Origin: Sycon ciliatum
Taxonomy: Eukaryota; Porifera; Calcarea; Leucosolenida; Sycettidae
Direction: 5' to 3'
Length of the DNA stretch: 64,000 nucleotides
Assembly: GCF_964019385.1 (NCBI RefSeq)
Contig: NC_088644.1
Coordinates: 19,901,542-19,965,541 of the forward strand
The position numbers and the translations under genes were made by a program. Under the pieces are notes generated by a model that saw nothing but the letters and a program-made list of their open reading frames with translations, had not been told where the DNA came from and made no database searches. This document shows positions 22,963 through 34,830 of this stretch, piece by piece; position 1 is the first letter of the stretch, and each line of letters opens with the position of its first letter.

Positions 22963-24311
22963 AGAGGTCATCCTAATATTTCTGGTAGGAAGTGGCTTCT
23001 CCTCATCATGCACACAATGATAGTGACATGGCAGCTCTCCAGAGAAAACCAAAGCAACAAAAAAAGTAGTGTGTTGGTTTCCTCAAGAGCTCCAGACGTC
23101 CACGTTGCGATCATGTATTCCCTGGCCATTGAGCACTAGAAAGAGTCAACTTGTGTTGCTCCATTCATTATTTTACTAACCTGTAGGACGACTTGCTGAC
23201 ACGATGACGATACCTGACGACACCTGACGACACCTGATGATACTGGGTCAAGTTCTTCAGTGACAAGCTGGCACACTTGAACCCGTTTCAGAATCATGAT
23301 ACTCCCCCCCCCCCCCCCCCCCCCAGAATTGTAGGAATTTTTAATTTATTCTGCTTCAATCAAACCAACTCTACAATAATTTCATCCTGTGTCCTTGATT
23401 GTGTGCTGTGTTTGAAGTGTTTTCGACTATATTTACTGCGGCCCACCGTGTGCGGCTCTACGCTAACTGTGTTGCCAAGCTGTTGTGACCGTAGTTGTCT
23501 CCCCATGCCTTGGCAGATGAAATTCGCTGGAGCTTGGTTTCGTGCAGCTCAATGTGAATATGTGTGCACCTGCTCTGCATGTGCTTTTCACTATATCAGT
23601 ATGCAGGACAGGCTCCTTGCCTGTGCTCCAGTGGCTGGATTTCATTTGCCCCGCTGTATTGTATACTCTGTGTGAAAACTGACCACGGGTGTGAACAGTC
23701 CCACTCCGTTGACCAAAGGTCTGAACTTTTACCTTGTCCCGTGACCTCAGGTTTCCCCGTGAGTGTGAATCCAGCGGTACTCGCACCCTGCCGCATGTTT
23801 GGCCATGAATTTGTGGCGGGGGAATTAAAAAATATCTGTGCTGCATTTTTGAAGTACATTCTGTACTATGTGTTGCATTCGTCATGCGCGATTTTCCAAT
23901 GGGCACTGTCCGATAATGCAGGCTGCGATGCACTCGTACAACTAGGGTTCAGAGTTCTCGCCAAAGACAAGATCTACGCATGCGTGTCTTATAGCCATGG
24001 GATTTTTCCCTTGACAAACTAAACGCCCTGAGGCCCACGGTCACGGCTTTGCCATTTTTTCCGGAGGGGTTCTTCCTTTCCCCAGTACCATGGTTTCCAT
24101 AACAACTTTCCCACAACCCTGGTTTTACCCATGTGTGTGAATGAATCCCCTATTAGAAAATGCCGCAGAGTAACTCCTTTTCCCCGCGGAATGTGACGGG
24201 GAATTTAGAATTCTTGTCCGCATTTTGCAAAGGGGCAGCCAGACATACATAATTATGATTATACAAATGCACACAAACACTTGCATCTTGCAAGTGCATT
24301 TTTTTTACTTA
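22963..24311. other. Spacer after EDEM3
   Basis: No gene found. Contains a TGACGACACC-type short repeat (23203-23240), a poly-C run (about 23307-23324) and otherwise no recognisable structure. Confidence 0.6.
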
Positions 24312-24638
24312 AGCTGTGTTCACAACTGGCATGGCGCGTGTATGCGGTACGCTTGCAGTTCATGCGTGCCCAAACACGCGCTCAGGCTTTCACAACAAAC
24401 AGCAATCCGAGTCGTATTTAGCGCGTGCGACACCTTCGAGTACTAATTTGTTGACCCCGTCAGTCAGAAGTGACGGCATGTACACTGGTACGCGTTGAAA
24501 ATTCCAACATGTTGGAATTTCCATCATGTTGGAATTTCCATTTCGGCGCGTTTCCGTACGCATGGCGCACCAAAAGCCAGCAAAAATACGCACAAATGCG
24601 TGGTTTCACGCGTACACGTGCCAGTTGTGAACACAGCT
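24312..24638. mobile_element. MITE with 19-bp perfect TIR
   Basis: AGCTGTGTTCACAACTGGC at 24312-24330 and its exact complement at 24620-24638. The interior has a 22-bp perfect palindrome centred at 24509/24510. No clear target duplication. Confidence 0.82.
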
Positions 24639-25137
24639 ATAGAACACAACCCTATTGAGAAACATGTGGAGACAAACACAAAACAAGCAAAAGTCTGAAA
24701 AGAGGATGTAGGGAGTAGGGACAACGTGCCGATGTACAGGGAGCAACTCGACCGACCAGAGGTCTCGGCATTAGCGTTGCAACCTGGCATCAAAAATGCG
24801 GGGGGGGGGGGGGACAAAAAAAGTAAAAATCATAACAACCAAACTGGTGTGGGGGCGAAGAAGGGGAACGATCGCAGGAGGTAGTCAGGGGCTGTGCGAG
24901 TGGATGTCCACTGTACCTGGAAGCCATGGTGCACCTGAAGTTGTTGCCGTGTGCGCAAGCTGGATACGCCAGGGTGCTTGGTTGGTGACAGCATGGCCTT
25001 GACCTGGGGAGGCCCTGGAATGTAGTGCAGCTTGTATAACTAATAAGGGCTGCTACCAACTGGCAGAGCTGGAGACTTTGGAGGATGGTTTCAGGTCTCA
25101 GGAAATGCAGGACACGCTGCTGAACCTTGTCTAGATG

Positions 25138-25575
25138 CAAGGGCGTCGGAACCGCACCGGCCGGGGCATGGCCGCCCCACTTTTTCGGCCGTTTTTTTAT
25201 TTTTTAGCACAGTGCAACAAAGCGCGATGATCTCAGCGCAAACGTGGCAAATCCTTGTCCCTGATTGTGGTTTGTTGCAGAATCAAAAGTCCATGTACAC
25301 TGAAATGGCACCAAATGCCTGGGAATGCTTGCAATTGGCTTCGATTTTTGAATTTTTTTCCCGGGGGAGGGTAATGTTTGTCCCTGATCGTAGCATCTTC
25401 TTGTTTTTTTGCAGAATCAAAAAGTCTTTTTTTGTAGTTACCGTACACTGAAATGGCACCAAATGCTCGGAAATGCTTGCAATTGGCTTCAATTTTTGAA
25501 ATTTTGTCCCGGGGGAGGACCCCCGCACCCCCCTTCCATGGCCACCCCACCTCCAAAGTCGGTGCGACGCGCCTG
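25138..25575. mobile_element. 5-bp-TSD element, CAGRGGCGTMGGAA family, copy 2
   Basis: Starts CAAGGGCGTCGGAACCG, ends CGGTGCGACGCGCCTG; AGATG on both sides (25133-25137, 25576-25580). Interior has two diverged copies of a stretch with GAAATGGCACCAAATGC. Confidence 0.78.
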
Positions 25576-26078
25576 AGATGGGCCATGTTAGTTGTGGCTG
25601 CGCTCGACCAGGCCAGTGGGGCATATTCGAGTAGCGGTCTCTTGAAGCCCTTGTAGACCGCCACCCGACCATGGTGGTCCAGGATGGGTGCTGCCTTTCG
25701 TAGAAACCCCAGCCTTTGGGAGGCGCGCAGTGCAACACTGCGAGTGTGGGCTCTGCAGGAGAGAGTAGGGGCCGGCGAGCATGACTCCCAGCAGCTTCAG
25801 GGTATCTGTCTCCTGGAGCGCTTCACTTCCAAAGATAACTGGTGGAATGCAGGGAGGAACGTGTTTGTGATGCAGAGTCATGTGCTGTGTCTTGGCTGGT
25901 TCGAAGTAGATATGCCACTTGTGGCCCCACTCCTCAAAGCTGCTGGGAGACCCCTCAGTGGAAGGAGCCAGTGGACTGTTGTAGATCGTCCGTGGGCTGT
26001 ACTAAGCTGTATACACTGTAGTGTGGTATCGTCTGCAAAGCTGCTCAATTGCCGCGTTCCTGGAGTTACATTGTTCAA

Positions 26079-26389
26079 CAGGGTCGTCGGAACCGGTGCG
26101 GCAGGTGCGGCCAAAGCCGCACCAATAATTTTCGATATTTTTTATTTATTTTTTACATCTCAACCTTGTTGATGGCTTGTCGACTTTTGTACAGGCGGTA
26201 CCATGTTTTACATCGACAATGCGGTGTATCATCAGCATGCATATTCTTATTTCTCATTATTATTCTGTAGCATTAAAATATGGCCTTTACTTTAGGCCCA
26301 ATTTTCAAAAAACATTCCCGGGGGAGTGCCGCCGGACCCCTCTCTCACACTTTGGCCGCACCAATGTTAAACTGCTTCCGACGCCCCTG
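26079..26389. mobile_element. 5-bp-TSD element, CAGRGGCGTMGGAA family, copy 3
   Basis: Starts CAGGGTCGTCGGAACC, ends GCTTCCGACGCCCCTG; TTCAA on both sides (26074-26078, 26390-26394). Interior matches 16807-17057 in reverse. Confidence 0.82.
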
Positions 26390-26790
26390 TTCAATGACTA
26401 TGTCACAGCCTCACAGGTACTAGGTGTATACGGGAACTACTTACTCAGAGGAAGAGGCTGGGTCCTGTAGGATGCTGCCTTGGGGGACACCAGCCTGGAT
26501 GGGTCGAGCATCTGAAGTCTGGCCTCCAACTACAACGCGGATATTTCGGTGGGTGAGATAGTCGTGTAGCCATGCAAGCAGATCTCCGTTGACGCCGGCC
26601 TGCTTCGCTTTGTACAACACTCCTGTGTGCGATTTCCAATCAAACGCACCTGCAACATCAACATCGATGACCTGGACACAGCCGCCAGTACTAATGGCGT
26701 GGACCCATTCGTGTTGGAGAGCTTGTTGGAAGTTTTATTTTACATCGCAAACCAAACGGGCATTGATGCCCAGTATTATCATCGGATGGC

Positions 26791-27045
26791 GATAGAATAA
26801 AAAGTGCCGTTTTATTTAGGGTGTCCGCGGTTCCTCTACCCCGTCAGTTGGGTGATGACACAGCCCTTCATGACTTTAGACATGATACTTGATAGGATTA
26901 GGACTTAGGAGTGACGGTAGGTAGGTTACTCGTAGATGGCACAGATCTGGAGGACCGCTTCTGGACCGGGACAACATGGGCAAGTAGTTTCCATGCCGCA
27001 GGTTGCACACCGGCTAAGAAGCAGAGAGCGTATAATTATGACCAT
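26791..27045. other. Spacer before duplication unit A
   Basis: No gene or repeat recognised. Confidence 0.5.
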
Positions 27046-28731
27046 GATGACAGCAGACAGCATCGGTGCAGACCGTGAACTGGCTGCGCTGGATCGCTAC
27101 TAGACGCAAGCCTTTTCACGCCTTTGGCCCTGTTATGTAGCTCTGGTAAAAACTATCTCATTTCCGCTGTCTAGCATCTACATGACATTGTACTATACTA
27201 CGGTCTAGCGCGGCTGTGTACCGCGTGTACGTGCGTAACAGACAGGCCTTCATGTATACAGTCGGTCGATTTCTTGTTGGATTCGGTGTGGGAGCGCCGG
27301 CCGGAAAATCGGCCTTGTGTGAACCAGGCTTTAGCCTTTAGTCCATCCAACCGATGCGTGCTGCCCTATCATCGTGCATCAGCAGTGGCTCCGTAAATAG
27401 AGTTCAGAGTTCAAACACGCAGCACCGACGCATGATCTACCGAACGTTGCTCGTCAAACAGGGTTCAAAGTTCAAACACGCAGCACCGCTGCTCGAAGCC
27501 TCCGGTGCGCGCCAAAATGTAGCTGTTCAGTGTTGTCTTCGTCGAAGAAGAAGAGAGGAGGCCATTTTTCCTTGTCCTGAGGTTGTCCATTATATTATTG
27601 GCTCTCGTCTTTGATTGGATATTTCCATGCGATAAGTTTCAGGTAAGATGCCTAGAGATTTGAACGCCATTTAGGTGAAGCTATCCGACCGTCGATTGCG
27701 CCAACCAACTGTTAGTGGGTAGCAAGGTTACCGAGCATTGTCAGAAGGTGTCGGAAAGGTAGTTGTGCGCTAACCAAGTGCCAGGTAACGGTGATATTTT
27801 ATCGCTTTCCGATTGTGGTAAGATCAACTCCCTAGTTTCAAAGGGGAGAGTGAAGCATGCATGTTTTATATTATCGTTATGACAGCATCCCTTTTGAATG
27901 TTCTGTTATTCAACAAACAACCATGGAGGTGTTTTTCGCGTGGAGCTCTAGACTGGACGGAAGACTACAAACTAAGATCTATCCGTGTTCCTTTTAGCTT
28001 TCGGCTTTATGTTTTGGCTTCCGCCGAACGCTACACCAAAACTGGTGCCCATTCCTGGTGGATACTCCTTTGCATCCAAATGCCGCTTTCTCTTGGTCTC
28101 TTTTCCTCCAGACCGAAAACCAGCAGCGTCGCCTTCGTTTCAATCATCTAGACCCCCCACTTCCATGGTTAGCAAACTCTGGAACACTTACAGAATCTCG
28201 CGTGGATGGCTGTTGGGCGCTTTCGAAGGTGACACTAGGAAGAAGCCATCAAGCTTATCGGTTCCCTCTAAACCCAAGTTGAGTGGAATTCGATGCTCCT
28301 GTGCATGCCCGAATATGTACATGTACTTTGCTTTGTAACTGTGGTTTGTGCCTAGTATAGGAACTTACTTGTACCCATGCTATGGGGCGATAGACTGCTC
28401 TCCTATCTCGTTGGCACAGCACTTGGCGAATGGTTTGTTTCCTTTGGCCCTTTGGGGGGTTTTGTGCGAGTGTTCCATACAGCTATCGTACTACTGGCAC
28501 TCGCAGCGTCGTGTCTGACACTCTGGGTCATCGCGTCGACTGGTGGTCTCTTGGCTCAAGATGAATTTCGTTTGCATATTTGGACCTTCAGGTAAGAATT
28601 CTGTTCTTCGATTGTCACTCTGTCACTCACACACGATAGCAGGCTTAGCAACCTACAGACCCCGTGATTTCGCTGGACCAACCGTCCAACCTTCCCACTG
28701 TCTCCATCTAGCGTTCTCTTTCTCTCTCTCC

Positions 28732-28925
<194 letters not shown>

Positions 28926-30084
28926 CCCTCCCTCCTGGGAGTTGCATGATTTCAATGTCATTTTGTTTGTTGTTTTCTCTCTTTCTTGGTTGTGGATGTA
29001 GTTATTGGTCGCGGGTCTACATGTATCTGCTTCTGGCTTTTCCAGTGCATGGTTTGATGCACTCCGAGAGCAAGAACCGCTGATTGGTGTCACGACTAGA
29101 AGGCAAGTACTGGATGCTATAAGTTCTTTTGCATGATTACCGAATGTACTTTGTAACAGTTGTGTGAGCATGTGTGTACGTGTGTGTGTGGATAGGGTAG
29201 GAGATTGTAACACTAGCAGCTATCGTGTTTGGGGGAACATTCGATGCTACTGTGGTGCAATTTGTGTGTTTGTCCTGTATTTCCTCTCATTTTTCTGGAG
29301 CTGCCAACAGCGCGACGTCCTCCGGCCATCCGAAACGCTTTCAGTGGAGATCGGTGAATAGCTGTGGTGCCCCACCTTGCTCTTGGAAAAACCGGATCGT
29401 GAGTGCTGTGTCTACATAATATGGCCGCCCAGGTGAGCGACTTGACTGTAGACCGTGACACAGTGTACTGGATACAGCGGGCATATTATTGTATTATATC
29501 TGCTGTCATTGCTGACGTAACTGTTGGGTTAGCCAAGCCAAAATACACCACAGATGCGCCTCATCCTCCCACACTGAATCAGCCTGGAGCAGTCTAAAAT
29601 TTTCAGGTTTTGCGGTTCAGGCTGATCATTCCTGATTCGCTCCCTCCTGGCACCTAGTGCATCTCAACTCTAGCTTATGCCTTTCCTTTTTCTAGGGCTG
29701 CAACGGGTAGGGGTTTGGTTGGTAACGAGTTTGGCTATTTCTATCCGGGTAGCACGGGCACCCTGTCGGATATTGTTTGACATAATTTGTACAGTGAGTG
29801 TGCACTTGCACTACATAGAAAGTGTACAGTAAGCACGTAGCCATGGTTTTTTACATGCACTGTTGTGAAAACACTGTACTCCAGCTGCCTGATCGGATTC
29901 ACAGGAGCAAACTGCTACGCGAATACCCGCTCCAATTACGGGTAGCACGGGTGCCCTGCTGCCCGATGATACCCCTACTTATTACGGTATTGTTGAATTG
30001 ATACATTGATGTGGATTGGAGTCTAAACAAAATGCAGGGAATCTTGTTATACTGTACTATGGGGAACGGTAGGTGGGAAATCAC

Positions 30085-30652
30085 TAGCCCTTTCCCAAAG
30101 ATGCCATAATTTTTCGCAACTTATGCTTTTCCCAACCGTACCAAAACAAGTGCTAGCTGCTGAAATCGCATCCATATTTTCAGAAAAAGCTCAAAAGTTG
30201 CTAATATCGCAACTCAAAATTGGAGAGTTCTTGTGCAAAACCTACAAAACAGGGAGCAGAAGTGCAGCAACAGCAAACTCGTACATGTAGATCTACACCC
30301 CTTCCTGCTGTGAACCACCACTTTACACAGTGCCAGTAGCCTGTTGTATGTATCCTACATGTACATCATTCCAGTGCACGGAAAAGGGAATGCACATAAT
30401 TATCGTAACTACCGTTGATCTACTGTTTCTCAGAAATGAGTCTGAAGGCAGGCGAGAAATGAGCGAGCACGAGTATGTATTTGTCCAACATGTAGTCGGC
30501 ACCATGACCTTTTGACCCCATGCCATTTGGCCAATTCCGCCAAGGTTGCGGAAAAGTTGCGAAATAGTTCCGGAAAATGAAGAAAGTTGCAATTTCTTCC
30601 TCAACAACGAAAAGTTGCGAAAAAAGTGGCGAGCATCTTTGGGAAAGGGCTA
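30085..30652. mobile_element. hAT-like MITE, 8-bp target duplication
   Basis: TAGCCCTTTCCCAAAGATG at the left pairs with CATCTTTGGGAAAGGGCTA at the right; GAAATCAC flanks both ends (30077-30084, 30653-30660). In unit B only the left part survives, up to the inverted dimer at 42702. Confidence 0.87.
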
Positions 30653-30728
30653 GAAATCACGTTGGGAAACCCATCGCAAAGATGGCATGCACCAATAACA
30701 TTTATTGCAAACTTAGTATGGTTCCATT

Positions 30729-31107
30729 AGAGAGGTTCCGGGGTACGATTTTCCGTGCCAAAATCCGTATGGCCGTTACGGATCTTTTCCAGGGGTGCTC
30801 CATACGATTTTTCGGCACGGAGAATCCGTGTGGACTGGCTTTCATACGAACCATGTTTCGTATGGAGATTTTGCGTCATCGGGTGCAGAAAGATTTTTCG
30901 CGGGAAGTTTTGATTTCGGTACAAATTTTCAAAGTATAAAGGCATGGCGCGGGAATGTGACGTGTTTGCGATCGTAACCTAGGCAATGACGGCAAACACA
31001 TAAGTTCCGTACTCCGGAGCATTTCACTGCTCGAAAACAACGTATAAAAAATCTGTAGAGCCTCTACGGATTTTGGCTCAAAAGATCCTACTCCGGAACC
31101 TCCCTAT
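30729..31107. mobile_element. MITE, AGGTTCCGG ends (unit A only)
   Basis: Left GAGAGGTTCCGGGGTACGAT, right ATCCTACTCCGGAACCTCCC; imperfect inverted repeats of about 25 bp. Target duplication not clear. Confidence 0.6.
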
Positions 31108-31129
31108 TCTAGACCAGTAAAAACTTATA

Positions 31130-31562
31130 CTGTATTTTCTCTAATAAGAGCCCAGGGTTCTTATTTTTTAAGTGACAGCTCTACCCGCGCTACTATTAGA
31201 GACTGGGCTATTATTTTTTCAATTGTCAACTACCAAGCCAACTCCAGTCTATACAGGCATAAATTGACCATATCAAGACTGATTTGTCAACCCTAAACTC
31301 AGGAATATTGTCAAAACAGATGCTTCACAATAGCATTGGCGCCAGGAAGGAAGCAGTAGACCGAAAACCTCTTTACAAATATGTTCTTGGCATGTTGTAC
31401 TGCTGTTTTCTATGCAGTCAATAGACTTGTTGCATACTCCAATTGTGACCCGCGCTATTATTAGAGACTGTGCTCTTATTATTTCAAACCACCCTCACCC
31501 CGGGTCATTATTGGAGACTGGGCTATTATCGGAGACCTGGGCTTTTATTAGAGAAAATACGG
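31130..31562. mobile_element. MITE, CCGTATTTTCTCTAATA type, TA duplication
   Basis: Left CTGTATTTTCTCTAATAAGA, right complement of CCGTATTTTCTCTAATAAAA; TA at 31128-31129 and 31563-31564. The interior repeats TTATTAGAGACTGGGCT motifs. Confidence 0.8.
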
Positions 31563-31949
31563 TAAATGGGCTGTAATACTAAGTTTCACGCACATAGCAG
31601 GGCTAAGGAAATCCTCAGACAACTGCCAGCTCTGACAGATCTTGCTCAAAATACACAGGGATTAAAATGGATGGTTGTAATAGCTTGGAAATGTGAAAGA
31701 ACTTATTCTACTCTTCTCACTGGAATCCATGTCCATGGATGCAGCTAATGGGGTTTCTCTGTCTGATGGGGTTTCTTGGCACTTGTGCCAGTGGTTGTGA
31801 GACTTCTCCCCTCACCCCCACCTTTTGGCGCTGCATCTGTCGCTAGGGTTTGCCGGGTGTTAACGACCGTCGTGAGTTCCCTTCGGGAACGGACGCCATA
31901 ACTTACAAGCAAGTACTTACTCTTTACTTGTCACTAGGATTTCCAGCTA

Positions 31950-32769
31950 CTGTAAAACGACAAACTTTCGCGGCGGCTAAATTTAGCGTTTTGGAAAACT
32001 GGACCAGTTAGCGGCGATTAATTTTAGCGATTTTACCTTCCACCGAAAATCAAAGAATTTTATTTTACGAAGCCTCGGAGTGATGGGCGCAGAGTGCATG
32101 AAGAATGAGGGAAGAAATCAAAGAATGAAAGAAGGAATCAAGGCATCAAAGAGAACCATAAGGTAAGTACTAGTACTGAGAGAAAGGATGGCACGTTCGA
32201 AGAGGGATCATCGGAAGACTTTCTCTTCGAACTGCTGAGCCACTGCGATACTCATCGCGATAAAAATAATTCAGAAGACTTCTTCGAGCAGTACAACACT
32301 AAAATCTACGCAACAGCAAGCTGGCCAAACGCTCCAAGAAGTTCAACAACACTTTCCACAACACTGAGACATTCTTCAGTCGATCGATTTATTCTCTTCT
32401 AGTTCAAGTCGCCGTACTCCAACGACAACTAATGAGTAATGTTTGTTACTTGCAAGACTGGTGAGTGGTGTTGGTACGTAACCCGTCGTTGCAACAGCTG
32501 CGCTCTTTGGTTGGACATAGCCGGCCGTGCAAGCATCGATCAGCGCTGTGAATGTACAGTCAGTGCTAGTGAGTGATACATGCGCGCGCACGTAGACCTA
32601 CTCGTACGACTCGTACTGTACAGATCTGTTGCAAAACGATCGATCATCGACGCATCGATCGCGTAGTACAAAATAATAATTTCATATTCGCGTGTCAAAC
32701 TTTCGCGATTCGACCCTGCTCGCGAAAGTCGCGAAAGTTAATCGCTCGCGAAAGTTTGTCGTTTTACAG
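31950..32769. mobile_element. MITE in unit A with empty site in unit B
   Basis: CTGTAAAACGACAAACTTTC at the left and its complement at the right, CGCG following; TA at 31948-31949 and 32770-32771. Unit B near 46487 reads TTCCAGCTACATCGGGCTG without the insert, proving a TA duplication. Confidence 0.9.
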
Positions 32770-33062
32770 TACATTGGGCTGCATACGTTGGTTTGTGATG
32801 TGGTTCAGATATGAAATGTACTGTATCAAATATTGTAGTATGAAGTCTTTCAAATTATACACTATATTACACTTTATCGCCTTCTTAGTATTTGACCCCA
32901 CTAATTTCCCTGATACCTAAGCGGTCAAATATATCGCGTATTTGACTGCTTAGTCAAATACACGATATATTTGACTACTTATATTTGACTCCTTAGAACT
33001 TCTTGGACTTAGAAATTTTCTCTCCAACTTAGAAAAAGAAATTTTTGAAGAAAGCAGAAATA

Positions 33063-33140
33063 CACAAGATGGGACTTGAACCCACAACCTTGTGAATCTC
33101 AGTCACTCTTCCTTACCACCCAGCCACTGTGCTACCGATG
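33063..33140 (-). repeat. tRNA-like segment, copy 1
   Basis: On the minus strand, A box TAGCACAGTGG and B box GGTTCAAGTCC at tRNA-like spacing. No intact cloverleaf checked; part of the tandem elements above. Confidence 0.6.
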
Positions 33141-33263
33141 CTGAACCTAGTTTAAACAATGATCTTGACTTTCAATGCAGTACAATGCGGTATAGGCTAT
33201 AGTATAATACTAGAATTACAAGGATATGTCGTATATGAAGAGAAACTATTGCGTGGAGAACAC

Positions 33264-33397
33264 GATAAATAGATTATAGACCTCATAGTTGGTCTATACA
33301 GGATATATAGACCTCGTAAAAGACCTCGGGGGACCTCGGTCTTTTACTCGGTCTATATATCCTGTATAGACCTCCTAACCGGTCTATAATCTATACA
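33264..33397. repeat. Long imperfect palindrome, copy 1
   Basis: GATTATAGACCTCATAGTTG pairs with CTAACCGGTCTATAATC; arms of about 60 bases around GACCTCGGGGGACCTC. Would fold into one long hairpin. A copy lies at about 34525-34650. Confidence 0.8.
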
Positions 33398-33566
33398 TAT
33401 TACGCTTTATCGCCTTCTTAGTATTTGACCCCACTAATTTCCCTGATACCTAAGCGGTCAAATATATCGCGTATTTGACTGCTTAGTCGAATACGCGATA
33501 TATTTGACTACTTATATTTGACTCCTAAGAACTTCTTGGACTTAGAAATTTTCTCTCCAACTTAGA

Positions 33567-34288
33567 CATGGCCAGCAATCGAGGACATCTGAGAGTTGTA
33601 ATTTTTGTACTCCTCCGAGGTGTGATTTTTGGCGTGCTGGGCCAAGCACAAGGAAGCCATCTGCAAAAAAACTGCAGAAAATGGTTGTTGTTTGATCCTT
33701 TGGGGTAATCTTTGTTTCTAGTCGAAGCTAGTTGCTGTTTGGAGCAGAAACGCTGAAATTGACTATTTTCTGCATGTACTCATACATGTACTCATGTACT
33801 CAGGCATGCAGTCTCACTCGTATTTTAGCTCTTTTTCTGGAATGGATGCTGCTCTGCGCCCCTTGGTGAACATTTCCTGCGCTCGTGGAGCAGCTGAAAA
33901 GGACCACTGGTATGTCTGGTTCCTGGTTTGAAAGTGGAGAGTCGACTTTTGTGCCTTGAAAAAGGAGTAGAGAGCGATAAAGGTACGTCTGTGGCTGATT
34001 TTTGAGTGCTCCTCGTACATTTTTGATCGTGATAGAAATTCTCAGACCAAAGTCAGACCAAAGTCAGCGCGATGATGGTCGTACAGTTTTCTTGTGGATT
34101 TTTTAGTTGTTTCATCTCGTATCTATGTCAGCATCGTGATGGTGAAGTGGAGAGGGTGATTTTCTTCCTCTAGGCTTCGTTCGGCCGACTTTGCTTCGTC
34201 CTCGTTGAAAAGTGATCCTGAAAAAAGGTCGATTCGCAAAATTATGTTGATTTTCAATGTACGTGATGACATGCGATTGCTGGCTATG
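33567..34288. mobile_element. CATRGCCAGC element with no target duplication (solo copy)
   Basis: CATGGCCAGCAATCG at the left, CGATTGCTGGCTATG at the right. The short tandem element next door has the uninterrupted site (CCAACTTAGAAAAAGAAAT at about 33037); the filled site is CCAACTTAGA-element-AAAAGAAAT, so no base was duplicated. Confidence 0.82.
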
Positions 34289-34308
34289 AAAAGAAATTTT
34301 TGAAGAAA

Positions 34309-34388
34309 GCAGAAATACACAAGATGGGATTTGAACCCACAACCTTGTGAATCTCAGTCACTCTTCCTTACCACCCAGCCACTGTGCT
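34309..34388 (-). repeat. tRNA-like segment, copy 2
   Basis: Same A and B boxes as 33063-33140, one difference in the B-box neighbourhood. Confidence 0.6.
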
Positions 34389-34714
34389 ACCGATGCTGAA
34401 CCTAGTTTAAACAATGATCTTGACTTTCAATGCAGTACAATGCGGTATAGGCTATAGTATAATACTAGAATTACAAGGATATGTCGTATATGAAGAGAAA
34501 CTATTGCGTGGAGAACACGATAAATAGATTATAGACCTCATAGTTGGTCTATACAGGATATATAGACCTCGTAAAAGACCTCGGGGGACCTCGGTCTTTT
34601 ACTCGGTCTATATATCCTGTATAGACCTCCTAACCGGTCTATAATCTATACATATTACACTCCGTCTTTCTTGGTAGTCTTACTTACCGTATGTCTCTGT
34701 GTGTGATTGTGGTG

Positions 34715-34830
<116 letters not shown>

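Larger units (their letters stand above)
24860..26790 (-). mobile_element. LINE RT fragment interrupted by two 5-bp-TSD elements
   Basis: Minus strand in order: VIDVDVAGAFDWKSHTGVLY, LLAWLHDYLTHRNIRVVVGG, GVPQGS (near 26470); LNNVTPGTRQLSSFADDTTL (26110-26030); SEALQETDTLKLLGVMLAG (25830); KGFKRPLLEYAPLAWSS; NMAHL; then LDKVQQRVLHFLRPETILQS to about 24860. Insertions at 26079-26389 and 25138-25575 each sit between matching 5-bp duplications, and the RT frame continues across both. Frameshifts are present; not functional. Confidence 0.82.
32873..34653. mobile_element. Two tandem elements with tRNA-like and palindromic parts (unit A only)
   Basis: Bounded by ATTACAC (32866-32872 and 34654-34660); unit B has the uninterrupted site near 46580. 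A middle ATTACGC near 33398 divides two elements with the same ends: a short one (about 32873-33397) and a long one (about 33405-34653). Each starts TTTATCGCCTTCTTAGTATT and ends CCGGTCTATAATCTATACAT. The long one is enlarged by the insertion 33567-34288. Confidence 0.8.

Noticed and set aside
23640..24160. Possible MITE with GTGTGAA motifs
   Set aside because: Several GTGTGAA/TTCACAC motifs, but I could not find paired ends or a target duplication.
24499..24520. 22-bp palindrome as a transcription-factor site
   Set aside because: It lies inside a MITE and is better explained as part of that element's foldback structure.
33063..33140. Functional tRNA gene
   Set aside because: A and B boxes are present, but the segment is repeated as part of a mobile element and no convincing acceptor stem was seen.
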